Of a DNA stretch of 64,000 nucleotides, positions 51,319 to 60,208 are shown piece by piece (position 1 is the stretch's first letter; each line of letters starts with the position of its first letter). Origin of the DNA: Roseovarius sp. 217 (GTDB lineage Bacteria > Pseudomonadota > Alphaproteobacteria > Rhodobacterales > Rhodobacteraceae); the NCBI RefSeq assembly GCF_000152845.1, contig NZ_CH902586.1, positions 11,601-75,600 on the forward strand, given 5' to 3'. The notes under the pieces are model-generated. The model had not been told where the DNA came from. It made no database searches and saw only the letters and a program-made list of their open reading frames with translations. Position numbers and translations under genes: made by a program.

Positions 51319-51471
51319 GTCAGGAATGCGACCGAAATGCAGTGGAGCAATGGTCAAGCCGAAGGTCAGATCAACCGACTGAACACCTTGAAGAGAGGGA
51401 TGTATGGTCGAGCCGGGTCGAACTTGCTTCGGGCGCGAATGCTTCCGTTCCACAACACAAATGGAGGGTGA
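51319..51471 (+). pseudogene. ISL3-family transposase C-terminal fragment
   Basis: A 51-codon tract ending at TGA 51469-51471: EMQWSNGQAEGQINRLNTLKRGM followed by YGRAGSNLLRARMLPF. This is the conserved C-terminal signature of ISL3-family transposases. The rest of the gene is absent upstream, where the IS256 remnant begins. Confidence 0.8.
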
Positions 51472-51660
51472 CCCGATTTAAGGGCTGCGCGACAAAAAGT
51501 TAACCACAAAAACTTGGCAATACCCGGCGATCTGTTCAAGGCCCTCACCGGGGGGATCGGCGAGGGCGGTCAGCCCCCCGCCATTCGCCGGTTGGATATC
51601 CAGCGCAAGCGGTCTGAGGCGGAAGGCATGAGTACAGTTGCTAAGAATTGTCGCGTTTGG

Positions 51661-53982
51661 CTATCGCCACTGTTTCTCCTCCAAGGTCCATTTCTGTCCC
51701 GGAAGTGGTCCGTCCTTGATGAAGGCGTCCACAACATTGCCCAGCATTCTTGCCGCGCTGTTGTCGAAATTATTCGCAGGCAGTGCTTGCCCGTATCCGA
51801 TCGAGCCGGTGCTGAAAACCGCCCCGTCATTGGGCGCGGTAAAGAAGGTCACGTCGCCGCGGATGCGATAATCCAGCGATCCGACCAGCCCTGCGTAGGC
51901 ATACAGCAGTTCTTCGGTAACCAGCACGTAATTGTCCGAATGACCGCCCGAGGCCGCGATGATCTTGGTATGCGGCGGAGTTCCCAAGCTCAGGTCGTAG
52001 CGGTCCAGTTCGATACCCGCCGCCCCACCATAGGCAAGGCCCGCGTCACCGATGATCTCACCCTCGATGCCGTCGGTGATCCATGACACGGTGCGGTGCC
52101 AGGCATCGGGCATCTTGCGATAGGGCGAGGCCGTCTCGAATCCTTCGGCAATGAAGCCCACGCCAAGCAATTTCTGAGGTGCCCGGCCCCGGTTGCGCCA
52201 GAGGCCGCTTTTTTCGCCCGTGGTCTGAAGATAGTGCTCGCCCGGTCTGGCGGCCCAGGCGCGCATGCCGGAATCAAGCTTGCGGACCTCCATGCAACTG
52301 GGCTGCGCCGCATCAAAACCGATGGCCCAGTAATATCCGTTGCCGCCCATATAGATCAGGCGACCGCCCTGAATTACGAAATCCTCCTGCGCGTCCAGCA
52401 TCCGCTCCGAGACATATTCTGGATGGGTGCCGGAAATCACACAGTTGAAGTTTTTCAGGAGGTCCAGCCCCTCGCGATGCAGGTCTTCGTCGGTGATGAA
52501 TTCACAGTCATAGCCCTGATGCTCGATCCAGGCGACGATCGACAGATCGGCCGGGAACTGCCAGGTGATGTTCATGCTGGACATCCGGTATTTGGGCCGC
52601 ATGTTAATGACCGGCCTCAGATAGGACGAAAAGCACACGCCGCCGCCATCCTCGAACGTGTCGTAGGTCGACAGACCGTACTCGCCGTGCTCGTAGGTTT
52701 CGACGTCGATGTCGGTTACAACAGGCGGCTGGCCTGTCATTGGCTGAATGATATGGGCATTAAAGCTGAGGCTTTCATTGCCATAGGCCAGATAGCTGGC
52801 AGTCGGCACCAGAAAGCACAGCTTTGCCTTGGGGCGCAGCGACCGGACGACGAACACGATGTATTCCTCGGCAATACCCTCGCCGGGACCGACCCGCAGA
52901 CGGATGGCGTAGATGCCGCTTGGAAGGTCCTTGGGGATCGTCATGCGGTTGGTTTCCGGCCAGCGACAATCGGTGACGGCATCGGGGTGAAATTCGATCC
53001 CGCCGTATTGTGTAGGATCAAGCCGGAAACTGTCGTCCTTGCCGTTCCAGTTCCAGCCGGTCATGCCGCGCACAGGATGATTATACCCTGTCGCTGTCAA
53101 ACCATGCGGGCCGGTATCCATCACATCGTGGCCGATGCCGTCCTTCGTGTATCCCGCCGCCGTGTCCCAATAGGCAAGGATCGTGTCTTCGGGCGGGCGG
53201 GTCCCATTTCGGCAGGCGTCCATTTCGGCGCGTGTCAGAACCCGGTTGCAGATCAAGGGCCGGTCAATCTTGCCGGCGTAGAGGTCATTGAAGAAAAAGC
53301 CGCGTTGCGAATGAAAGTCGCGCGCGCCGCCCACAAGGAACGGAACGTCCGGCTTGTTCACCTGGCGAAAGCGGAACGTCTGGCTGACGTGACTGCGGAA
53401 ATCATACGGCACTACCGGGCCGATCAGCGAGTTATAGCGGTTCAACGCGCCCTCCTGGTGCAGTGTTGCCTTGCCGCTGGCAGGGTCCCAGGACACACCG
53501 ACAAAATACCAGACCTTGGCCATCAGGGGCAGCTCGGAGGTGACGTAATCAACTTCCTTGCCGTCGCCCACCCAGAATTCCAGATACCCATCGGGATTGA
53601 CGCCCAGACCATAGCCGGTCTTGTTCAACGTATCCCATCGCCCCATGATGACTTGCCGCATGCCGCGGCGCGGCATGGTGGGCCAGATGTGGCAAGACAT
53701 CGACAACGCCCCGTTTACGGCCAGACGGTTTTCGGGATCGGCCACTTTCAGATAATTGCCAAGTTGCGTGAATTGTTTGCCGACGGTCCAGGTCCCGTTG
53801 ATCGGATTGGCGATCTCGGCTTCGACATGGCCGGGCCCTGCTTCGTGCGCGTCGCCGTGGATCAGACGGACAAGCTGTGCCTCAGCTGTGGTCGCGCCAT
53901 CGGCGTTGGCGTGAAATGCGATCTCTTCACCCTGCTTGACCGAAATGCGATTGGCATAGCCGAATATTTTCTGTTGAGCCAT
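51661..53982 (-). CDS. dmfA2: N,N-dimethylformamidase large subunit
   Basis: 773 residues, close to the ~762 of characterised DMFase large subunits. N-terminal half contains a concanavalin/LamG-like region (WTVGKQFTQLGNYLKV...NGALSMSCHIWPTMPRRG; EFWVGDGKEVDYV); the C-terminal half has the family segments FLVPTASYLAYGNES (~391-405), YEHGEYGLSTYDTFEDGGG (~430-448), CVISGTHPEYVSERMLD (~514-530) and RLIYMGGNGYYW (~541). DMFase hydrolyses DMF to formate and dimethylamine with a mononuclear iron held by two Tyr and one Glu; Y397/Y400, Y440 and E522 are plausible ligands here. No signal peptide: cytoplasmic. Last gene of the transporter operon, 2 bases after dmfA1. Confidence 0.9.
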   Translation of the reverse strand: MAQQKIFGYANRISVKQGEEIAFHANADGATTAEAQLVRLIHGDAHEAGPGHVEAEIANPINGTWTVGKQFTQLGNYLKVADPENRLAVNGALSMSCHIWPTMPRRGMRQVIMGRWDTLNKTGYGLGVNPDGYLEFWVGDGKEVDYVTSELPLMAKVWYFVGVSWDPASGKATLHQEGALNRYNSLIGPVVPYDFRSHVSQTFRFRQVNKPDVPFLVGGARDFHSQRGFFFNDLYAGKIDRPLICNRVLTRAEMDACRNGTRPPEDTILAYWDTAAGYTKDGIGHDVMDTGPHGLTATGYNHPVRGMTGWNWNGKDDSFRLDPTQYGGIEFHPDAVTDCRWPETNRMTIPKDLPSGIYAIRLRVGPGEGIAEEYIVFVVRSLRPKAKLCFLVPTASYLAYGNESLSFNAHIIQPMTGQPPVVTDIDVETYEHGEYGLSTYDTFEDGGGVCFSSYLRPVINMRPKYRMSSMNITWQFPADLSIVAWIEHQGYDCEFITDEDLHREGLDLLKNFNCVISGTHPEYVSERMLDAQEDFVIQGGRLIYMGGNGYYWAIGFDAAQPSCMEVRKLDSGMRAWAARPGEHYLQTTGEKSGLWRNRGRAPQKLLGVGFIAEGFETASPYRKMPDAWHRTVSWITDGIEGEIIGDAGLAYGGAAGIELDRYDLSLGTPPHTKIIAASGGHSDNYVLVTEELLYAYAGLVGSLDYRIRGDVTFFTAPNDGAVFSTGSIGYGQALPANNFDNSAARMLGNVVDAFIKDGPLPGQKWTLEEKQWR

Positions 53983-53984
53983 TG

Positions 53985-54353
53985 TCAGCCTCCTGTCAAA
54001 TCTCTGATATGTTTTAGGAAAACGCCGTGTCTGGCGTCGTCAATTGTCGCGAAAACCGTTTCACCGACGTAGGCGGGAGGTATGCCGCGCCGCCCCGACA
54101 TGCGGATGATCCGATAGCCGCCATCTGCCCCGAGGCGGAGCGAATATTGCTGATCTATCGGCCTGCGATGACACCACGCCAACAACCGCGCCAAAGGTTC
54201 GCTATGGTGCCCCATCTGTTTGTGGCGATGCTCCTTGATGATGTCATCGTTCAGCACCATCAGCAGATACTTGCGCGTCATGGCGTCAAAATTTTCCCGC
54301 ACATGATCATCGGCATCCAGCAACGTGGGGAATGTGTCCTTATCTGTCATCAT
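53985..54353 (-). CDS. dmfA1: N,N-dimethylformamidase small subunit
   Basis: 122 residues (known small subunits are ~132). Helical N-terminal FDAMTRKYLLMVLNDDIIKEHRHKQMGHHSEPLARLLAW, then YSLRLGADGGYRIIRMSGRRGIPP, FATIDDARHGVFLKHIRDL. The small subunit packs on DmfA2 in the (alpha beta)2 enzyme. The gene directly precedes dmfA2 as in Paracoccus and Alcaligenes DMF loci. A homologue of the whole protein is fused to the permease encoded just upstream. Confidence 0.88.
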   Translation of the reverse strand: MMTDKDTFPTLLDADDHVRENFDAMTRKYLLMVLNDDIIKEHRHKQMGHHSEPLARLLAWCHRRPIDQQYSLRLGADGGYRIIRMSGRRGIPPAYVGETVFATIDDARHGVFLKHIRDLTGG

Positions 54354-54361
54354 GGTGGCCC

Positions 54362-56017
54362 TCAGGTTTCCATCAGGTCGTGGACGCGGCGCATAAACAC
54401 GCCGTGGTAACCCTCGTCCAGGGTTGCGTATTCGCGATCATCCACCAGACGGGGCGACACTCCGCGCACACCGGAAAACGCGATGATCTTGTAAGGCCCC
54501 TGTGCCCCCGCTCGGTGCAGCGCGTATTTGTCTTCCATTTTCGCGCGGCGGAAATAGAGCAGCACACGTTCCAGCGCCTCGCTGTGCTGGCCCAGTGGCT
54601 GTTTGCGGTGCTCTTCGATGATCTGTGGCGTGACCAGGCCCTTGAGATAATCGCGCTGCAGCTTGTCGAACCGGCGGAAATAAAGGTCGTCCTTGTCCTC
54701 GATCTCGGTCGCCTCTTCGGGCAGGGCCTCGCCACCCTTTTCAGATCTTGACGACCTCCATTCACCGCGCTTCTTGTCGCGCCACGCGTTGAACTGCTGC
54801 TTTATGCCGAAATAGCCATTGTTCAGAAACAGCACGACGCCTAGCATCAGTGCCCCGATCATGAAATGACGGATCGGGCCCAGTTCCAGCAACACCTTGT
54901 CCAGAAATACCACGACAAGCGTGCCCAGAATCGCGCCCTCGGCCTTGCCGATCCCGCCGATGGCCAACATGGCAAGGCCTAGCAAGACGGTATCGAACCC
55001 GAAGATCGAAAACGCGATTCCCCGGTATTGCGCCGAATAGAACCCGCCGATGAACCCCAGGGCAATCGATGTGACGACAAAGATAGTGATCCGCGCGCGC
55101 TTGTAGTCGACACCGCACGCCGCCGCGAAGGCCTCGCGCTTCTCAGGGGCCATGCGCAGGATGCGGCCTAACCGTTTGCCGTGGATCAGCCTAAACAGAA
55201 ACAGGGCGCCAATCAGCAACGCGAAGGATGAATAGTAAGTCACCATCGACTGTGTAATCGGCTCCCAGGTGTCATTGACGAAGGTCGATGCCCCGTAAAG
55301 CCCGCCCGATGCCGACCCGAATTCATTGGAAGTGGTGAAAAACACGCGGCACAGCTCGTTCAGGCCAAGCGTCAGAAGCGCATAGTAAAATCCGTCCAGA
55401 CGCAAAGCGGGAATGGCGATGGCCGCGCCAAAGATCAGGCCAACACCGCTTCCGATGAAGGGCAGAAAATACCACGGGATGCCGTATTTGATTGACACCC
55501 ATGAGCTGATGAACCCCGCCGTGCCCACCACCGCGTATGTCGCGAGTGAAAAGATACTGGCCGTGCCTATAATCAGCGTCCAGCACACATTGATTGCAGC
55601 AAAGACACCAAAGATCGCGCCAGCAGTCATCAACGTGTTCATCATGTCGGCGGGAAAGAAAAGCGGTCCCAGTGCGATGATCAAAAGGCAGAGCGCCCAG
55701 TAGATCGGCCGACGGTCGATGATCTTCTTTTCGGCGGCCAGCGTCTTGCGGTTGTACTGTCCCTTGATGTGAAGCAGGTTGCGCCGCGTTGGCCACCAGC
55801 GCATCCTGTTCCACAGCCTGTCGCCATGTGTGGGCCAGATGATATAGTGTTTCAGGCGGCCAACCTTGTAGGTCGGAACCTTGAAGGCGCGGTTTTCATC
55901 CCAAACATCACGAGGGTCGGGCACCTCGATCGAGTCCGCCTTTTCATTGCCGGTGGCCGTTCCCCAAACCGCGAGCGGATTGTGCCAGACATAGTCTTTT
56001 CGGTTCGCGTCGCTCAT
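54362..56017 (-). CDS. UrtC/LivM-type ABC permease fused to a DMFase small-subunit-like domain
   Basis: 551 residues from ATG 56017, overlapping the UrtB-type stop (ATGA). Residues 1-85 are a hydrophilic N-terminal extension (DYVWHNPLAVWG...NRMRWWPTRRN); ~90-420 hold about ten membrane segments with UrtC/LivM motifs (ALRLDGFYYALLTLGLNELCR; GIGKAEGAILGTLVVVFLDKVL). A charged linker (~420-440) leads to residues ~442-551, which align almost without gaps to DmfA1 (IIxEHR, GxHSEALxR, ATxDxxxHGVF; about 44 of 109 identical by eye). The fusion would place a DMFase-small-subunit fold on the cytoplasmic side of the transporter. No frameshift separates the domains. Confidence 0.9.
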   Translation of the reverse strand: MSDANRKDYVWHNPLAVWGTATGNEKADSIEVPDPRDVWDENRAFKVPTYKVGRLKHYIIWPTHGDRLWNRMRWWPTRRNLLHIKGQYNRKTLAAEKKIIDRRPIYWALCLLIIALGPLFFPADMMNTLMTAGAIFGVFAAINVCWTLIIGTASIFSLATYAVVGTAGFISSWVSIKYGIPWYFLPFIGSGVGLIFGAAIAIPALRLDGFYYALLTLGLNELCRVFFTTSNEFGSASGGLYGASTFVNDTWEPITQSMVTYYSSFALLIGALFLFRLIHGKRLGRILRMAPEKREAFAAACGVDYKRARITIFVVTSIALGFIGGFYSAQYRGIAFSIFGFDTVLLGLAMLAIGGIGKAEGAILGTLVVVFLDKVLLELGPIRHFMIGALMLGVVLFLNNGYFGIKQQFNAWRDKKRGEWRSSRSEKGGEALPEEATEIEDKDDLYFRRFDKLQRDYLKGLVTPQIIEEHRKQPLGQHSEALERVLLYFRRAKMEDKYALHRAGAQGPYKIIAFSGVRGVSPRLVDDREYATLDEGYHGVFMRRVHDLMET

Positions 56018-56895
56018 TGTTCCCGTGCCTTGTCCAAAAGTCCCGAAATCCCTCTTGGCCGCACGATCAGCACCATGATGATGACCAGAAACTGCGTCAT
56101 CAGCACATATTGGCCTCCAAGAAACTGATTGGTCAGGGCCTCGACCAGGCCCAAAAGGATCGCCGCGATGACGGCCCCCTGAACCGAGCCAAGCCCACCG
56201 CAAAGCGCAATACTGACCCCCTTGATCAAAGGCGTCAGGCCGCTGAACGGAGAGATGTAGTAGGTCTGTGACAGCAGGATCGCCGCCAGCCCTGCCATCG
56301 CGCCGGTCATAGCCATGACGTACACGCCCGTGCTGCGAATACCGATGCCGACAATCGCCGCCGCGTGAGGGTTCATCATCATCGCGCGTATTTCCAAGCC
56401 GCGCCGACTACCGCGCATCCAGAACACCACGACAGCCAGCATCGCGATGGAGCAGACCACGATGCCGATCTTGTCCGAGGTCAGGGTGATGCCCAGAAAA
56501 TCAACCTTCCAGAACCCGAATATTTCGGGCAGCGCCTTGGGGCGTGGGCCGAAATACATCAGGAACGCCTGGCTTCCAATCAGGCTGATCGCCAGGGTGG
56601 CGATCATGCCGCGCGTCGTGAAATTCGGCTTGTCATGCAGGGGTATGAACACCGTAAGACATACGATAACTCCGCCCAACGCGCCCACCGCAATGCCCGT
56701 GGCGGCCACCAAGGCTGGGTTTTCGGTGACATATTCGGCCATCATCCATGCGCCATATCCGGCAAAGGAAAAGATGAACCCGTAGGCCAGATTGATCAGT
56801 CCCAGACTGGACCAGGTGATGGACACCGCGATTGCGATCAACCCGTATATACATGCCACAATAATGGCATTCGTCAGGACGAATGTGATGTCCAT
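56014..56895 (-). CDS. UrtB/LivH-type ABC permease
   Basis: 293 residues with eight or so membrane segments; typical start DITFVLTNAIIVACIYGLIAIAVSITWSSLGLINLAYGFIFSFAGYGAWM and the conserved C-terminal KGVSIALCGGLGSVQGAVIAAILLGLVEAL. It is the partner of the fused permease in the membrane core of a urea/short-amide/branched-chain amino acid type importer. The gene order SBP-ATPase-ATPase-permease-permease is a rearrangement of urtABCDE. Confidence 0.9.
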   Translation of the reverse strand: MDITFVLTNAIIVACIYGLIAIAVSITWSSLGLINLAYGFIFSFAGYGAWMMAEYVTENPALVAATGIAVGALGGVIVCLTVFIPLHDKPNFTTRGMIATLAISLIGSQAFLMYFGPRPKALPEIFGFWKVDFLGITLTSDKIGIVVCSIAMLAVVVFWMRGSRRGLEIRAMMMNPHAAAIVGIGIRSTGVYVMAMTGAMAGLAAILLSQTYYISPFSGLTPLIKGVSIALCGGLGSVQGAVIAAILLGLVEALTNQFLGGQYVLMTQFLVIIMVLIVRPRGISGLLDKAREQ

Positions 56896-56934
56896 TCCGC
56901 TACCTTCCCGTATTCAAATCATGTTGAAATTGCA

Positions 56935-57645
56935 TCAGCCGCCGCTGCCCAGCTGAACGCCGGACGATGCCTCGCCCTTCAGTTTGCCGGCGTGCATACC
57001 TATGATTCGGTCGACGCGCCCTTCCAGAAGGGCAACGTTCTGTTCGGCGATGAACATCGCGCTGTCCTTCAGATCGATCGCCAGCAGTGCATCCATCACG
57101 GCCAAACCGATCTTGGGTGCCAGGCCCAGAGAGGGCTCGTCCGACAGGTACAGCTTGGCGTCGGTCATCAGGCCGCGCCCGATCGACACCATCCGCCGTT
57201 CGCCGCCTGAAAGACGCCCGACTGGGGTTTTCATCAGCTTGCGCAGTGGGTCGAAAAGATTGAGCACCCGTTCCTTGCGCTCCTTGCGGGTGCGCCAGGC
57301 CTCGGGGGTGAAGGCCCCGCTGTCCAGATGCTCTTCGACGGTCAGCCCGTTAAAGATCTCGTCGCCCTGCGGCATGATCGCCAGACCCTGCCGCACGATC
57401 TTATGGGTGTACCGCCCCGCCCCCTGACTGCGCGACCGGCCGATCTGCTGACCGTTCAACAGGATCGAACCGCGCTGCCAGCCGGTCAGCCCGGCAATGG
57501 CATAGAACAGTGTTGTTTTTCCGTGCCCGTTCAGGCCGACGATACCGATCCTTTCGCCCGGATGGATGACAAGATCGAGGTCATGCAGAACGCGCAAAGG
57601 GCCATAGCCCGCCGAAAGACCTTCGACTTTCAAGACTTCTTTCAT
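56935..57645 (-). CDS. UrtE/LivF-type ABC ATPase
   Basis: 236 residues with Walker A GLNGHGKTTLFYAI (~38), signature RLSGGERRMVSIGRGL (~145) and Walker B KLYLSDEPSLGLAP (~167), ending with the short tail GKLKGEASSGVQLGSGG typical of the LivF/UrtE group. It energises amide import together with the UrtD-type ATPase. 39 bases separate it from the permease gene and 18 bases from the next ATPase gene. Confidence 0.92.
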   Translation of the reverse strand: MKEVLKVEGLSAGYGPLRVLHDLDLVIHPGERIGIVGLNGHGKTTLFYAIAGLTGWQRGSILLNGQQIGRSRSQGAGRYTHKIVRQGLAIMPQGDEIFNGLTVEEHLDSGAFTPEAWRTRKERKERVLNLFDPLRKLMKTPVGRLSGGERRMVSIGRGLMTDAKLYLSDEPSLGLAPKIGLAVMDALLAIDLKDSAMFIAEQNVALLEGRVDRIIGMHAGKLKGEASSGVQLGSGG

Positions 57646-57663
57646 GGTGTTCCCCGCACTGTT

Positions 57664-58422
57664 TCAGGCCGTTTCGAAATAGGCGGCGCGCACGGCGGGG
57701 CTGTTTATGATGTCAGCCAGCTCGCCCTGGGCGATGACTTCGCCTGCGTCCATCACAATCACCCGGTCCGCTATCGATTCAAGCAGCTCGATCCGGTGCT
57801 CGACGATCAGGACGCCGACGTTCATCTCCTTGGACAACATCCGTAGAATCTGATCGATTTCGTCGATTTCGGCGTTGATCAACCCTGCCGCAGGTTCATC
57901 CATTAGCAATACCTTGGGCTGGCGCATCAGTAGGTTTGCCATCAGCAGCTTGCGACGCTCAAACGTCTTGAGACGGGCGCAGTGCGTGTCGTGGGTCGTG
58001 ATGAAATTCACCAGTTGCGCGCCATATTCTGCATCAAACCGGGTAAGCCAGGGGCGAAACGCCTGACGGGCGGCCTTGAACGCTTCGCCGACTGTCAGAT
58101 CTTCGGGGACGATCGGTGTCTGATATGTCCGACCTATTCCGCGCCGCGCCCTTTCAAACAAAGGCAGTTTGGTGATGTCTTTGCCTTCATAAATCACCTT
58201 GCCGGTCTTTGGCTGATACCTGCCGGAGAGAATCTCCAGCAGGCTGGTTTTTCCGGCACCGTTGGGTCCGATGATGCCCAGAACTTCACCCGGCTTCAGG
58301 TCAAATCCGATGTTCGTCAGAACCTCGCGTCCGCCAAGGTCCAGTGACAAGCTTTTGGCGGAAAACACCGCTTCGATATGGGGAGAAGCTTTGGTCACTG
58401 GCACCAACCTCACGTCCACCAA
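57664..58422 (-). CDS. UrtD/LivG-type ABC ATPase with degenerate signature motif
   Basis: 252 residues: Walker A GIIGPNGAGKTSLLEIL (~50), Q-loop RTYQTPIVPEDLTV (~97), Walker B KVLLMDEPAAGLINAEID (~172) and VGVLIVEHRIELLE switch region. The place of the LSGGQ signature reads CARLKTFERRKLLMANLL, so the consensus Ser-Gly-Gly is lost. In an ABC dimer one degenerate signature leaves one ATP site inactive; this could be a heterodimer with the UrtE-type subunit. It overlaps the substrate-binding protein gene by 13 bases. Confidence 0.9.
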   Translation of the reverse strand: MVDVRLVPVTKASPHIEAVFSAKSLSLDLGGREVLTNIGFDLKPGEVLGIIGPNGAGKTSLLEILSGRYQPKTGKVIYEGKDITKLPLFERARRGIGRTYQTPIVPEDLTVGEAFKAARQAFRPWLTRFDAEYGAQLVNFITTHDTHCARLKTFERRKLLMANLLMRQPKVLLMDEPAAGLINAEIDEIDQILRMLSKEMNVGVLIVEHRIELLESIADRVIVMDAGEVIAQGELADIINSPAVRAAYFETA

Positions 58423-59735
58423 GGTGCCGGGCGCAGCGTGGATTCGGCAATCTCGTTCGGCCAGATGACCTTGTGTTCGCGGTCCTGCACCTGAACGAAC
58501 AGCTGACCCATGCCGTCTTCCAGATTGGCGGCCTGATTGCCAAAACCGTTATCGGGAAAATGCAACGCCTCCTGAAGGTCGTTGTTCATGTTCATCATCC
58601 CGTTCACGCCGCGGTAGGGATTGTTGCGGATCCAGGCGACGTTGGCGGCAAAATCGTCCGGATCGCCTGTCGCTTCCCAGGCCAGCTTGAGGTAGTTCAT
58701 GATGTCATAGCCGTTGCCGGTATAGACTAGGCCCATGTTGCCTTCAAATTCAGGATAGCGCGTGAGGTATTTCTTGCGGAAATCCTGGCCGTTCTGGTCG
58801 CCATAGACGCCCAGAACGGTGCTCCAGCAAAAGCCCTCGGTCGCGCTGCGGCCTAGTTCCAGAAATTCGGGCTGAGACGGACCGTATTGCAGATAGACCA
58901 GCGAATTCTCGACCGGATCAGCCGAGAACTGCTTGCAGAACGCTGCATATTCGGCGGCAACCCAATGGTTGATCATGATTGCGCCAGCGTCGACTTCTTT
59001 CAGCTTTTGGATGACGGGGCCCCAGTCGTTGACAGGATACTGGATGTCGGTCACTTCAACGAGCTCGAAGGTCGAGTTCGGTATTGCCTCGCGGGCGGCC
59101 TTGAGGATGGTCTGGCAATAGCCGACCTGTTCGGCCACGATGTGGATCTTGCGGTTCTTGGGGGTCCAGACGCCGGACTCTTCCATCTTTTCCAGCCACT
59201 TCGGATAGGTCCAGCCGTAGTTCACTTCGGACGGGTCCGTTTGCAGAATGTGGCTGTATTTCTCAGGGTCGGACCGATACATTTCTGTAGCAGCCCTTTG
59301 GGTGTTGCCGTTCAGATAGGGGCATTTGTATTTTGCTGACTCGTCCATCGCCGGGATTGGCGCGAACAGGAATGAATTCGATATTGCGTGCACTTTCTTG
59401 TCGATACAGGCCGCGATGGCCTGACGGCAGCTTTCGGGTGACAGCTTGTCAACGTCGGGCACGAACAGTTCGATTTCCCGACCCAGAATACCGCCGGAAG
59501 AGTTGATTTCTTCCAGCGCCAGATTGGTGCCGTTCAGATGATCGGTGTCGTCGGCAACGCCGTAAGGCGTGGACAGCGACGATGGAACGCCGATCAGTAG
59601 CTTGTCGCTCAACCCTTGGGACAGCGCCGGTGCAGCCAGGCCCATCGCCGCGCCACCCGCGGTCAGTTTGAGCGCGGTGCGACGCGATATCATACGCCCC
59701 TGAGAGCGGGAGTGCGTTTTATTGGTCATATTCAT
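58410..59735 (-). CDS. Tat-exported amide/urea substrate-binding protein
   Basis: 441 residues. N-terminus carries a twin-arginine signal (ISRRTALKLTAGGAAMGLAAPALS/QG). The body is a type I periplasmic binding fold of the FmdD/UrtA/AmiC group: KLLIGVPSSLSTPYGVADDTDHLNGTNLALEEINSSGGILGREIELFVPD, then NSFLFAPIPAMDESAKYKCPYLNGNTQRA. GGAGGT lies 4 bases before the ATG. It is the first gene of the minus-strand operon that ends with dmfA2, which makes DMF or related formamides the likely ligand. It is homologous to the sensor-like protein encoded at 62408. Confidence 0.9.
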   Translation of the reverse strand: MNMTNKTHSRSQGRMISRRTALKLTAGGAAMGLAAPALSQGLSDKLLIGVPSSLSTPYGVADDTDHLNGTNLALEEINSSGGILGREIELFVPDVDKLSPESCRQAIAACIDKKVHAISNSFLFAPIPAMDESAKYKCPYLNGNTQRAATEMYRSDPEKYSHILQTDPSEVNYGWTYPKWLEKMEESGVWTPKNRKIHIVAEQVGYCQTILKAAREAIPNSTFELVEVTDIQYPVNDWGPVIQKLKEVDAGAIMINHWVAAEYAAFCKQFSADPVENSLVYLQYGPSQPEFLELGRSATEGFCWSTVLGVYGDQNGQDFRKKYLTRYPEFEGNMGLVYTGNGYDIMNYLKLAWEATGDPDDFAANVAWIRNNPYRGVNGMMNMNNDLQEALHFPDNGFGNQAANLEDGMGQLFVQVQDREHKVIWPNEIAESTLRPAPWWT

Positions 59736-60208
59736 CTTACCTCCGGTTGGTGCAGCGCATTATCGCCCACCTTTACAGGGAGCAGTGCTGTCATTGTGAG
59801 AATCACGAGTTATATACCTAAATATCTAGACGTTATGATATATACTAGGAGGAGAAGAAATGGCCTGTCAACGCTGTTTGTTGCATCATGGCGGCCGAAA
59901 TACCTCAAAATATTTGGAAACTCCTAATTCTTCATCGATATGCTTATCGAAAAGCACTTTGTATGCTAGGCTAATTATCTAGTTGAATATACGTGTAACG
60001 TATAGATTCTTCATCGTAATGTTAGATTATAGCTCTAGTTGAGCCGTCTGGTTAACAGCGCCCTGACGCAACGACAGAACAGTGACAAAGGTTGGCAATC
60101 TTGATGAATGCAATTAGATACTGGCGTATCCAAATGACCTGACGTCGGATCAGTCCTGCATGCGAAAGCCGCTTAGACATGACACCACAGCAATCTAGGA
60201 AGATTCCG
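59736..60208. promoter_or_regulatory. AT-rich divergent control region of the DMF module
   Basis: About 470 bases between the transporter/DMFase operon and the response-regulator operon, visibly lower in GC than the coding DNA on either side (59800-60060 is rich in TATATA/TAGATA-like tracts). A dyad ATACGT-GTA-ACGTAT lies at 59989-60003. Promoters and the response regulator's binding sites are expected here. AGGAAG at 60197-60202 is the ribosome binding site of the regulator gene. Confidence 0.55.

Noticed and set aside
52096..54072. Long plus-strand open frame (658 codons) opposite the DMFase genes.
   Set aside because: It is antisense to dmfA2/dmfA1, has no family resemblance and is explained by the high GC content; the minus-strand frame carries the DMFase motifs.
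54362..59735. Calling the ABC genes a urea transporter (urtABCDE).
   Set aside because: The fold family is the same, but no urease genes are present and the operon ends with DMFase genes; short amides or formamides are better supported as substrate.
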